A stretch of 64,000 bases of DNA from assembly GCA_045600945.1 (NCBI GenBank), contig JAZRYX010000078.1, forward strand, positions 62,001-126,000. The letters run 5' to 3'. Shown piece by piece: positions 26,464 through 34,940 of this stretch; positions within the stretch are counted from its first letter, which is position 1; the number at the start of each line of letters is the position of its first letter. The position numbers and the translations under genes are program-made. This DNA comes from Darwinimomas sp045600945 (lineage in GTDB: Bacteria > Bacillota > Clostridia > Lachnospirales > Lachnospiraceae). The notes under the pieces are model-generated. The model saw only the letters and a program-made list of their open reading frames with translations, did not search any database and was not told the DNA's origin.

Positions 26464-27849
26464 ATGCTTAATATCACCGCTGAAAATTTAATAAAGGTAA
26501 CAGATGGCGAACTTCTAAAAGGCGACCTTACAAAGTATGGAGATACTGTTATTCATACGATTTGTTATGATTCCAGAATCATGGATAAAAGCTCGGTCTT
26601 TGTTCCTCTAAAAGGTGATAATGTTGATTCACATAAGTTCATATGTCAGGTACTGAATGGTGAAGGTCTTGTGTGTTTTTCCGAATATTCTGATGTCAAT
26701 TATGAAGGCGACAGAATAATCATTAAAGTAGATAATACTGTTCTTGCTGTGAAAAAATTAGCTCAATTTTGCAGAAACACTATCAAGGTTCCTATAATAG
26801 GAGTAACAGGTAGTGTAGGAAAGACTTCTACAAGAGAAATGATTAGTCTGGCTTTGAGTGCCGAAAAAACAGTATATGCCACTCCAGGAAACCGCAATTC
26901 ACAGCTCGGAACACCTCAATCTTTATCTTTATTTGTCGATAACGCAGATATTGCAGTTCTTGAAATGGGGGTGAGTATGCCGGGTGATATGAGCAATCTG
27001 GCCGATATGGTTAAGCCGGATTCTGCTGTATTTACGAATATCGGTATTACGCATATAGAATATCTGGGAAGCAGAGAAGCAATTCTCAATGAAAAGGCAC
27101 ATATTACAGACTATATGAAACCGGATGCTCCTCTTTTTATAAATAACGATAACGATTTATTAAGTTCTTATTCGTTTAATGATAAGCTTAAGGTTTTTAA
27201 ATACGGTATCATTAATCCTTGTGATGCATATGCGACAGATATAGAAGAGAACTCCGGATGTCCGTCATTTACAGCGAATGTACTGGGCGAAAAAGTACCT
27301 GTCAAATTAAATGTTTACGGTAAGCATAATATATATAATGCGCTGGTTTCATTACTGGTATGCAGCTATTACGGAGTTGATCTGCAAAAGGCTGCATGTA
27401 AACTTGAAACATTTAAGGGTTATCTGCACAGAGGTCAGATATTACACAATGGAAGTATCACTATCATTGATGATACATATAATGCCTCTCCCGATTCTGT
27501 CAAAGCTGCCATAGACATGCTTAGTTCGATTCAATGCAGCGGCAGAAGAATCGCGGTGCTTGGTGACATGAAGGAATTAGGTGATAACTCCGTAAATGAG
27601 CATATTTCAATCGGAGAGTATATTGAAAGTAAGAATAATGCGGATATTCTTATTACCTATGGTGACATTTCCAGAAATATGTCAAGTGGGATTGTATCTT
27701 TAAGACACTGCCATTTTGAAGATGAGAAGTCTTTGGAGGACTACTTGTACTCAATTTTAAGCCAGGGAGATTTGATTCTGTTCAAGGGATCAAACAGTAT
27801 GCGTTTGTTTGATATTGTTGATAAGGTGATGAAACATGAATTCATGTAA
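26464..27849 (+). CDS. murF: UDP-MurNAc-tripeptide--D-Ala-D-Ala ligase
   Basis: Last cytoplasmic step of peptidoglycan precursor synthesis: adds D-Ala-D-Ala to the UDP-MurNAc-tripeptide. 461 residues. P-loop GVTGSVGKTSTREM, the MurF-specific ATPGNRNSQLGTPQSL stretch, EMGVSMPGDM, and the C-domain IIDDTYNASPDSVKAA. It lies 4 bases after the murE-like gene and overlaps priA by 14 bases, so it is within an operon. The binding site before its start is weak, which suggests coupling to the gene upstream. Confidence 0.96.
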   Translation: MLNITAENLIKVTDGELLKGDLTKYGDTVIHTICYDSRIMDKSSVFVPLKGDNVDSHKFICQVLNGEGLVCFSEYSDVNYEGDRIIIKVDNTVLAVKKLAQFCRNTIKVPIIGVTGSVGKTSTREMISLALSAEKTVYATPGNRNSQLGTPQSLSLFVDNADIAVLEMGVSMPGDMSNLADMVKPDSAVFTNIGITHIEYLGSREAILNEKAHITDYMKPDAPLFINNDNDLLSSYSFNDKLKVFKYGIINPCDAYATDIEENSGCPSFTANVLGEKVPVKLNVYGKHNIYNALVSLLVCSYYGVDLQKAACKLETFKGYLHRGQILHNGSITIIDDTYNASPDSVKAAIDMLSSIQCSGRRIAVLGDMKELGDNSVNEHISIGEYIESKNNADILITYGDISRNMSSGIVSLRHCHFEDEKSLEDYLYSILSQGDLILFKGSNSMRLFDIVDKVMKHEFM

Positions 27850-29851
27850 ATACGCAGATGTAATTGTAGATATATCTGTTGACAGTGTCGATAGACCTTT
27901 TACATATCTGATTCCGGAGGCATTGATAGATAAGGTAAATATAGGAACACCTGTCAATATCCCGTTCGGACAGAGTAACGTTATAAGAAAAGGATATATA
28001 ATCAATTTATATGATCATATAGATCCTAAACTGCAGTATTATAAAATAAAAGAAATTGATTCTGTAGCAGATAAAGGGATATCTATTGAAGATGAACTTA
28101 TAGAATTATCTATCTGGATGAAAAACCGATACGGCTGTACGTTTAATTCAGCACTTGCCACTGTAATGCCGGTTAAAAAAGTAGTGAAATCCAGAAAAAA
28201 ATATGACATTTCTGAAAAACACTTGAACGAAACTTATGAACTTCATTCTCCGAATGCAGAACAAAGCAATATCATAAAGGCATTTATTAAAGACTATAAT
28301 CTTGGGATCAGAAAAACATATTTATTATTCGGTATTACAGGCAGTGGTAAAACAGATGTATATATGCATATGGTTAAACATGTCCTGGATATGGGCAAAC
28401 AGGCAGTTATTCTGATCCCTGAAATATCTCTGACATATCAGGCAGTTGACAGGTTTTATTCTGTCTTTGGTTCTAATATTGCAGTAATACACAGTAAATT
28501 ATCACCCGGTGAACGTTATGATCAGATACGAAAATGCTTGAACGGAGAAGCAAATATTATTATCGGACCGAGATCCGCGGTTTTTGTTCCTTTTAACAAT
28601 ATCGGACTGATCGTCATAGATGAAGAACATGATGGAGCATACAAAAACGAAACAGTTCCGAGATATGAAACTGTCGAAGTGGCAATTAAGCGGGCAGCAA
28701 TGCATGGTGCATCGGTTGTTCTTTCCAGTGCGACACCGTCTCCCCGAAGTTATATGAATGCTTTGTCCGGAAAGTACGGATTGTTGAGACTTACGGCAAG
28801 AACAGGGAATGCTTTAAAGCCTGAAATAGATGTAGTCGATATGCGTATAGAAATGCAAAAAGGAAATCGTTCGATTTTTTCAGAACACCTTGATGAACTC
28901 ATTAAAGATAGGCTTTCAAAGAAAGAACAGATCATACTTTTTATAAACAGGAGAGGATATTCCAATTTTGTATCCTGCCGTTCCTGCGGATCGGCAATAA
29001 GATGTCCTCATTGTGATGTATCTTTGACAGTTCATACCGGTCATAAATTAAAATGCCATTATTGTGGTTATGAAGATGATTTACCTCGGAAATGTCCTCA
29101 GTGCGGTTCTCCGTATATAGCTGAATTTGGTGTCGGCACTCAAAAACTTGAAAATATGACAAAAAGGATGTATCCGATGGCTAAAGTGGCAAGATTGGAT
29201 ACGGATTCAGCTTCGGGTAAGAAATCATCGGAAATGATACTTCGTGATTTTGCAAATGGGTATACAGATATATTGATCGGAACACAGATGGTAGTCAAAG
29301 GTCATGATTATCACAACGTAACATTAGTTGGCATTATGGCTGCAGACACTTCTCTATTTGTAAGTGATTATACTTCCGGGCAAAGAACCTATGAACTGAT
29401 TGCTCAGGCTTCCGGTCGATGCGGACGTGGAGACAAAGCCGGAAAAGTAGTTATACAGACATATAAACCGGAGCATTATGCAATAGAAAATGCTGCAATT
29501 GATGATTATGAGAATTACTATAAAAACGAGATAGCTTACAGAAAGGTTTTGAATTATCCCCCTTCCGTACATATATGGACTGTACAGCTAAGCTCAAAAG
29601 ATGAAAATTTACTTTCTGTGTATTCAAAGGATTATGCCGAATTAATCGGTAAATATATTTCAGATACGAAAGCAGAATTATTAGGACCGGTTGAACCTTC
29701 ATTATACAAAGTAAATGATTATTATCGTAAGCTGATTTATCTTAAACATACTGATTATGATGTTCTGCTAAAAATTAAAGAAGATACTGATACTGAATTC
29801 AGAAGCACACATCTTTTTGATAAATTATCTGTTTTGCATGATTTTTCATAA
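27836..29851 (+). CDS. priA: Primosomal protein N', replication restart helicase
   Basis: Recognises stalled forks and D-loops and reloads the replicative helicase. 671 residues, shorter than the E. coli protein. N-terminal 3'-end-binding domain (VIVDISVDSVDRPFTYLIP), helicase P-loop GITGSGKT (about 166-173), DEEH box in IVIDEEHDG, a zinc-binding insert with paired cysteines (CRSCG, CPHCD, CHYCG, CPQCG), and helicase motifs GTQMVVKGHDY and QASGRCGRG. It overlaps murF by 14 bases. The order priA-def-fmt is the usual Firmicutes one. Confidence 0.97.
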   Translation: MNSCKYADVIVDISVDSVDRPFTYLIPEALIDKVNIGTPVNIPFGQSNVIRKGYIINLYDHIDPKLQYYKIKEIDSVADKGISIEDELIELSIWMKNRYGCTFNSALATVMPVKKVVKSRKKYDISEKHLNETYELHSPNAEQSNIIKAFIKDYNLGIRKTYLLFGITGSGKTDVYMHMVKHVLDMGKQAVILIPEISLTYQAVDRFYSVFGSNIAVIHSKLSPGERYDQIRKCLNGEANIIIGPRSAVFVPFNNIGLIVIDEEHDGAYKNETVPRYETVEVAIKRAAMHGASVVLSSATPSPRSYMNALSGKYGLLRLTARTGNALKPEIDVVDMRIEMQKGNRSIFSEHLDELIKDRLSKKEQIILFINRRGYSNFVSCRSCGSAIRCPHCDVSLTVHTGHKLKCHYCGYEDDLPRKCPQCGSPYIAEFGVGTQKLENMTKRMYPMAKVARLDTDSASGKKSSEMILRDFANGYTDILIGTQMVVKGHDYHNVTLVGIMAADTSLFVSDYTSGQRTYELIAQASGRCGRGDKAGKVVIQTYKPEHYAIENAAIDDYENYYKNEIAYRKVLNYPPSVHIWTVQLSSKDENLLSVYSKDYAELIGKYISDTKAELLGPVEPSLYKVNDYYRKLIYLKHTDYDVLLKIKEDTDTEFRSTHLFDKLSVLHDFS

Positions 29852-29874
29852 ACGCAGAGAAAAAAGGAGAGATT

Positions 29875-30360
29875 ATGGCATTAAGGATTATCAGGGAAAA
29901 AGGAGATTCCATCCTTGAAAAGACAAGCAAAGAGGTTAAGGAACTTACTCCCAGAATCAAGGAACTGCTTAATGACATGTGGGAAACTTTACATGACCAG
30001 CAGGGAGTAGGACTTGCAGCTGTTCAAGTCGGCATTTTAAAAAGAATATTTGTTGTAGAAGTCAGCGAAGAGGAAAAGTATACATTTATTAATCCCAGGA
30101 TATTGCTTGAAGAAGGCGAGCAGACAGATTATGAAGGCTGTCTAAGTGTGCCGGGAAAGGTTGGAATGGTTACCAGACCTGAGCATGTAATTGTTGAAGC
30201 ATTCGATGAGAATATGAATCTCAGACAAGTGGATGGAACCGGTTTACTTGCACGGGCAATCTGCCATGAATACGATCATCTTAACGGAAAATTATACGTA
30301 GATCTTGTTGAGGGAGAACTGTATGATTCAGATAATGTTCCGGAAGATGATGATGAATAA
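29875..30360 (+). CDS. def: Peptide deformylase
   Basis: Removes the formyl group from nascent proteins. 161 residues, with the three family motifs GVGLAAVQVG, EGCLSVPG and the metal-binding HEYDH in ICHEYDHLNG. GVGLAAVQ has Val where GVGLAAPQ is usual, a change also seen in other clostridial enzymes. Acidic C-terminal tail. Start ATG after AAAAAAGGAGAGATT. It lies 12 bases before fmt, its functional partner. Confidence 0.97.
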   Translation: MALRIIREKGDSILEKTSKEVKELTPRIKELLNDMWETLHDQQGVGLAAVQVGILKRIFVVEVSEEEKYTFINPRILLEEGEQTDYEGCLSVPGKVGMVTRPEHVIVEAFDENMNLRQVDGTGLLARAICHEYDHLNGKLYVDLVEGELYDSDNVPEDDDE

Positions 30361-30372
30361 GGATACATTAAT

Positions 30373-31251
30373 ATGAAGATAGTATATTTCGGAACTCCTG
30401 ATTTTGCTGTTAAACCATTAAAAGCTCTTATTGATAATGATTTTGAAGTTTGTGCGGTAATAACAAGAGAAGATAAACCAAAGGGCAGGGGATATGAGCT
30501 TTTTCCTACTCCTGTTAAAGAAGAAGCACTTAAACATAACATACCCGTTATTCATCCTTTAAAACTAAAAGATGAAAAATTTCTCAACCGATTACGGGAC
30601 TTTAATGCTGATTTTTTTGTTGTGGTTGCTTATGGAAGGATTCTTCCTTCGGAGCTGCTTGCTATTCCATTAAACGGGTGTATTAATGTCCATGCCTCAT
30701 TACTGCCTTCATACAGAGGCGCAGCACCCATTCAGTGGGCTGTTATTGACGGACTGAGCGAAACCGGCGTTACTACCATGCTCATGGATACAGGCCTGGA
30801 TACAGGAGACATTCTTAAACAATATAGAGTATTACTTGACAAAGATGAAACAGGGGGTACATTGTTTGATAAATTGGCAGATCTCGGTGCATACGCTATT
30901 GTAGATACGCTTAAGGAATTTTCAATAGGAAATGTGATTCCGAGAAAACAGGGAGATACTGACACTGATTATGCCAGAATGCTGACTAAAGCTGATGGGA
31001 AAATAGATTTCTCCGATTCGGCGGAAAAAATAGAAAGATTGGTCAGAGGACTTAATCCATGGCCGTCTGCATATACGGAATTGAACGGTAAAACTCTGAA
31101 GATCTGGAAAGCAGAAGTATCGGATGTATATGACTCCGGTAATCCTTTATGTTTTCAAACAGGCGACAAATATTTATATGCAAAAGAAGTCCAGCTTGAA
31201 GGTAAGAAACGCATGGATTCGGAAACCTTCCTGAATGGATATAAAAAGTAA
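30373..31251 (+). CDS. fmt: Methionyl-tRNA formyltransferase
   Basis: Formylates initiator Met-tRNA using 10-formyl-tetrahydrofolate. 292 residues, slightly shorter than the usual 310-320 because the C-terminal tRNA-binding domain is compact. N-terminal formyltransferase domain with NVHASLLPSYRGAAPIQWAV and the loop AVITREDKPKGRG. Start ATG; the ribosome binding site before it (AAGGATACATT) is weaker than average for the region. Confidence 0.96.
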   Translation: MKIVYFGTPDFAVKPLKALIDNDFEVCAVITREDKPKGRGYELFPTPVKEEALKHNIPVIHPLKLKDEKFLNRLRDFNADFFVVVAYGRILPSELLAIPLNGCINVHASLLPSYRGAAPIQWAVIDGLSETGVTTMLMDTGLDTGDILKQYRVLLDKDETGGTLFDKLADLGAYAIVDTLKEFSIGNVIPRKQGDTDTDYARMLTKADGKIDFSDSAEKIERLVRGLNPWPSAYTELNGKTLKIWKAEVSDVYDSGNPLCFQTGDKYLYAKEVQLEGKKRMDSETFLNGYKK

Positions 31252-31260
31252 GGAGATAGT

Positions 31261-31983
31261 ATGTTTATTTTAGACCCTACATATTTTCTTGTAATTATTG
31301 GATTAATAATTACAATTATTGCTTCAACAAAACTAAATACAACTTATTCAAAGTATTCAAAGATTAGATCTTCAAGCGGAATGACAGGCGCAGATGTTGC
31401 CAAAATGATTATGTCATCAAACGGAATATATGGTGTTACCGTTCAGGAGGTTTCAGGCAATCTTACGGATCATTATGATCCCGCCAAGAAAACTGTAAAC
31501 CTTAGTACGGGTGTATACTCCGGAACATCGATAGCAGCAATCGGAGTTGCTGCGCATGAATGCGGGCATGTTATTCAGGATAATACTGAATATTTTCCAT
31601 TAAGACTCAGACATGCACTTGTTCCTGTTGCCAATATCGGAAGTACATTAGGATTTCCTCTCATTCTTATTGGATTATTGTTTGGTGGTGTTATCAATAA
31701 TGTGGCTAGAACAAACCTTGCAGATAAACTTATTACAATAGGTATTATCTGTTATGGATTAGCTGTCCTGTTTCAGGTGGTAACATTGCCTGTTGAATAT
31801 AATGCATCTAACAGGGCCAGAGAACAATTATACTCACTAGGCATAATCACAGAAGAGGAGAAAAACTCAGTAAAACAGGTTCTGTCTGCAGCAGCTTTAA
31901 CATATGTTGCTTCGGCTTTATCAAGTGCACTTCAGTTGCTTAGATTGATATTGATAACAGGAGGCGGTAATCGTCGCAGATAA
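31261..31983 (+). CDS. yugP: YugP-type membrane zinc metallopeptidase
   Basis: 240 residues, with an N-terminal membrane anchor (FLVIIGLIITIIAST) and two further central hydrophobic segments. The zinc site HECGH lies in GVAAHECGHVIQD. The family is common beside fmt and rsmB in Clostridia; its substrate is unknown, with a role in membrane protein turnover often suggested. Its last codons contain a perfect AGGAGG that appears to serve the next gene. Confidence 0.9.
   Translation: MFILDPTYFLVIIGLIITIIASTKLNTTYSKYSKIRSSSGMTGADVAKMIMSSNGIYGVTVQEVSGNLTDHYDPAKKTVNLSTGVYSGTSIAAIGVAAHECGHVIQDNTEYFPLRLRHALVPVANIGSTLGFPLILIGLLFGGVINNVARTNLADKLITIGIICYGLAVLFQVVTLPVEYNASNRAREQLYSLGIITEEEKNSVKQVLSAAALTYVASALSSALQLLRLILITGGGNRRR
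31959..31972 (+). promoter_or_regulatory. rsmB: Strong ribosome binding site facing a non-AUG codon (rsmB)
   Basis: AGGAGG at 31959-31964 lies 5 bases before an ATC codon at 31970 in the rsmB frame. The first ATG of that frame (32009) has only GAGG one base away, too close to work. No ATG, GTG or TTG exists between the last upstream stop and 32009. Confidence 0.5.
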
Positions 31984-32008
31984 GGTTTTAAAATATAATA
32001 TACGAGGA

Positions 32009-33202
32009 ATGGCAACTGACGCGCTTGTAATAATTAATGAAAAAGGGCGTCATTCCAATGAGATTATCAATGATATGATTTCCAAGTATTCACGTATGGA
32101 CGGCAGAGACCGTGCTTTATTTGTTAAACTTATCCATGGCACTCTTGAGTATCAGATTCAAATTGATTATATCATTGGTTTGTACAGTAAAATCAAGGTT
32201 GAGAAAATGAAGCCATATATACGTAATCTCCTTAGGTTGAGCGTATATCAGCTACTTTATCTTGATAAAATTCCGGATAATTCAATTTGCGATGAAGCTG
32301 TAAAACTAATCAAGAAATCTCCATATAACGGATTGTCCGGTTTTGTTAACGGTGTACTCAGAACCATAGCAAGAGAATCTGATCATATAATTATTGATAA
32401 TCCTTGTTTGGCTTATTCTGTAAGGGGTTGGATGTATGATTTGCTTGTAGACACTGTCGGAAAACTCAAAGCAGATGAGTTTCTGGAATATTCTTTGAAC
32501 GAGCATGGTGTTAGCGCAAGGAATATCGGATCGGATGAAGTATTTATTCTTGATGATCCTTCGGAAACTATTTCAAGTGATAGATGGAATAATGGTGAAT
32601 TGATTATACAAGATTATAGTTCGACGCTTCCGGTTGTATTAGCCGATATAAGACCGGGTCAGACCGTGCTGGATGTTTGTGCGTCTCCGGGAGGAAAGTC
32701 CATTCACGCGTCAGAAAAAGTCGGAGTTAACGGAACCGTAATATCATGTGATATATCTGATGAAAAAATTGCGAAAATCAATGAAAACATTTCAAGACTA
32801 AATGTAACAAATATCAGAACTTGTGTACAGGATGCTATTGTCAGTAATAAAGATTTCATCAGGTGTGCGGATGTTGTTATAGCAGATTGCCCTTGTTCGG
32901 GGATAGGCACTATTTCAAAGAAACCCGAAATTAAATTACGACTTTCTTTGGATGATTGTATTCAATTATCTGAGCTTCAGTTCTCCATTATTTCCAATGT
33001 GTGTGATTATGTCAAAACCGGAGGTAAGCTGGTATACAGTACTTGCACATTGGATCATTTCGAGAATGAAGATAATGTTAAAAAATTCCTGATTGAGCAC
33101 ACTGATTTCTCTTTGCTTAAAGAAAGAGTTATGGTGTCATCTGAAAACAATGGAATACCATATGATGGGTTTTATATTGCAGTAATGGTGAGAAATGCTT
33201 GA
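32009..33202 (+). CDS. rsmB: 16S rRNA cytosine-967 methyltransferase
   Basis: Makes m5C967 in 16S rRNA from SAM. 397 residues from the first ATG: NusB-like N-terminal domain (SRMDGRDRALFVKLIHGTLE) and a Rossmann methyltransferase with CASPGGKS, the catalytic cysteine in DCPCSGIGTI and the second cysteine in STCTLDHFENED. The frame extends 13 codons further upstream, and that extension (KYNIRG before MATDAL) matches the conserved first helix of the family, so the true protein probably begins earlier, possibly at an ATC codon at 31970 (410 residues). It overlaps rlmN by 8 bases. Confidence 0.93.
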   Translation: MATDALVIINEKGRHSNEIINDMISKYSRMDGRDRALFVKLIHGTLEYQIQIDYIIGLYSKIKVEKMKPYIRNLLRLSVYQLLYLDKIPDNSICDEAVKLIKKSPYNGLSGFVNGVLRTIARESDHIIIDNPCLAYSVRGWMYDLLVDTVGKLKADEFLEYSLNEHGVSARNIGSDEVFILDDPSETISSDRWNNGELIIQDYSSTLPVVLADIRPGQTVLDVCASPGGKSIHASEKVGVNGTVISCDISDEKIAKINENISRLNVTNIRTCVQDAIVSNKDFIRCADVVIADCPCSGIGTISKKPEIKLRLSLDDCIQLSELQFSIISNVCDYVKTGGKLVYSTCTLDHFENEDNVKKFLIEHTDFSLLKERVMVSSENNGIPYDGFYIAVMVRNA

Positions 33203-34208
33203 TATAAAGTCTCAAAATTTAAAAGAGCTGACTGAATATATTTCTTCTCTGGGAGAGAAATCTTTTCGAGCTAAACAAATCTACGATTGGATTCATGAAA
33301 AACATGTATCTGATTTCGATAAAATGACTAATTTAAGTGTTTCGCTTCGGGAAAAGCTTAAGAAAACTGCGTATATTACTGGTGTTAAGATAGCTGAAGA
33401 GTATATTTCAAAAGAAGATGGGACAAGAAAGTATCTGCTGGAACTTGATGACGGAAATATAATAGAATGTGTTCTTATGAGATATGAATATGGCCTTTCC
33501 ATTTGCATCTCATCACAAGTCGGCTGTCGTATGGGCTGTAGATTCTGTGCTTCAACTATAGATGGATTAGTCAGAAATCTTTCGGCAGGAGAGATGCTGG
33601 ACGAGATTTATTGTATTCAAGATCATTATGGTGAACGTATATCACATGTTGTAATAATGGGCTCCGGCGAACCCTTTGATAATTATATCAATTTCATAAA
33701 GTTCTGTGAACTTACCGATATAGGTCACAGAAATATTACTGTATCCACCTGCGGTATTGTTCCGAAAATATATGAATTTGCTGATCTGAAAAATCAGGTC
33801 ACACTTGCTGTTAGTCTTCATGCACCCAATGATGAACTCAGAAAAACTATAATGCCTGTTGCTAAATTGTATTCAATAAATGAATTGATTGATGCATGCA
33901 AATATTATGTTAATAAAACCGGACGAAGAATAACATTTGAATATAGTCTTATAGCTGGGATTAACGATAATGATACTTGTGCAGACGAGTTATCTGTTAT
34001 AGCAAAATCACTTGGAGCACATATTAATCTAATCCCCGTAAATCCTGTTGAGGAGCGGGATTTTAAACAGCCTTATATTAAGAGAATTAATGCTTTTAAG
34101 TCAAAACTTGAAAGATACGGAATAAATGTTACAATTAGAAGGGAAATGGGAAGAGACATTTCCGGAGCTTGTGGCCAGTTACGAAGACATTATAAAGATA
34201 GAACATGA
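33195..34208 (+). CDS. rlmN: Dual-specificity 23S rRNA/tRNA adenine-C2 methyltransferase
   Basis: Radical SAM enzyme making m2A2503 in 23S rRNA and m2A37 in some tRNAs. 337 residues. Iron-sulfur motif in SQVGCRMGCRFCASTIDG, SAM-binding GSGEPFDNY, methyl-carrier cysteine in the C-terminal region (SGACGQLRR). ATG start 8 bases inside the end of rsmB. It is one of four radical SAM proteins in this window. Confidence 0.97.
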   Translation: MLDIKSQNLKELTEYISSLGEKSFRAKQIYDWIHEKHVSDFDKMTNLSVSLREKLKKTAYITGVKIAEEYISKEDGTRKYLLELDDGNIIECVLMRYEYGLSICISSQVGCRMGCRFCASTIDGLVRNLSAGEMLDEIYCIQDHYGERISHVVIMGSGEPFDNYINFIKFCELTDIGHRNITVSTCGIVPKIYEFADLKNQVTLAVSLHAPNDELRKTIMPVAKLYSINELIDACKYYVNKTGRRITFEYSLIAGINDNDTCADELSVIAKSLGAHINLIPVNPVEERDFKQPYIKRINAFKSKLERYGINVTIRREMGRDISGACGQLRRHYKDRT

Positions 34209-34936
34209 AAGCCATTGCTTTGACAGACAAAGGAAGAATCAGAGCAAATAATGAAGATACAGTATTTTGCTCAATAGAAAAGGTTGGGAATTTACCCAAC
34301 CTGTTTGTCGTTGCTGACGGCATGGGTGGTGCTAAAGCCGGAGAGTATGCTTCGGGATATACAATCAAGGAACTTGTAAATCAAATCAGAAAAGACAGAC
34401 ATAGAAAAGAGCTTCAGTCAATAATTCTTCGTGCCGTTGATACTGCAAATGCCCTGCTCTTTAAAACAGCAAAAAAGGATCCCGATCTAAATGGGTGCGG
34501 GACCACTTTAGTTTGTGCGATGATAAATGAGGGCGTTTTATACGTATCTAATGTCGGAGACAGCAGATTATATGTTATAAGTGATCATATAGAACAAATC
34601 ACTCGGGACCATTCCTATGTTGAAGAAATGGTTAAAAAGGGATGTATGGTACGTGGCAGCAAGGATTATATTTCAAAAAAGAATATTATTACACGGGCTA
34701 TCGGTATAGGCAAAGTTGTTCAGACAGATTCTTTCGAGATTGAATTAAATGGCAATGAAACTATACTTTTATGTACAGATGGTTTGTCAAATATGCTTGA
34801 TGACGAAGATATTTACAGAATAGTAAAGGAATCAACTTCAATAGATTCTGCGGCAAATACTCTGATCAGTACAGCCAATGAACGCGGCGGCGTTGATAAT
34901 GTGTCGGTTGTACTTGTATCTGGTTTAAAGGAGTAA
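34205..34936 (+). CDS. prpC: PP2C-type Ser/Thr phosphatase
   Basis: Reverses phosphorylation by the neighbouring PrkC kinase. 243 residues. Metal-binding motifs ADGMGGAKAGEYAS, GDSRLYVI, CTDGLSNMLDDEDI and GGVDNVSVVLV are all present. ATGA overlap with rlmN; prkC begins 4 bases later. Phosphatase and kinase next to rsgA and rpe is the standard Firmicutes arrangement. Confidence 0.96.
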   Translation: MKAIALTDKGRIRANNEDTVFCSIEKVGNLPNLFVVADGMGGAKAGEYASGYTIKELVNQIRKDRHRKELQSIILRAVDTANALLFKTAKKDPDLNGCGTTLVCAMINEGVLYVSNVGDSRLYVISDHIEQITRDHSYVEEMVKKGCMVRGSKDYISKKNIITRAIGIGKVVQTDSFEIELNGNETILLCTDGLSNMLDDEDIYRIVKESTSIDSAANTLISTANERGGVDNVSVVLVSGLKE

Positions 34937-34940
34937 TCAT

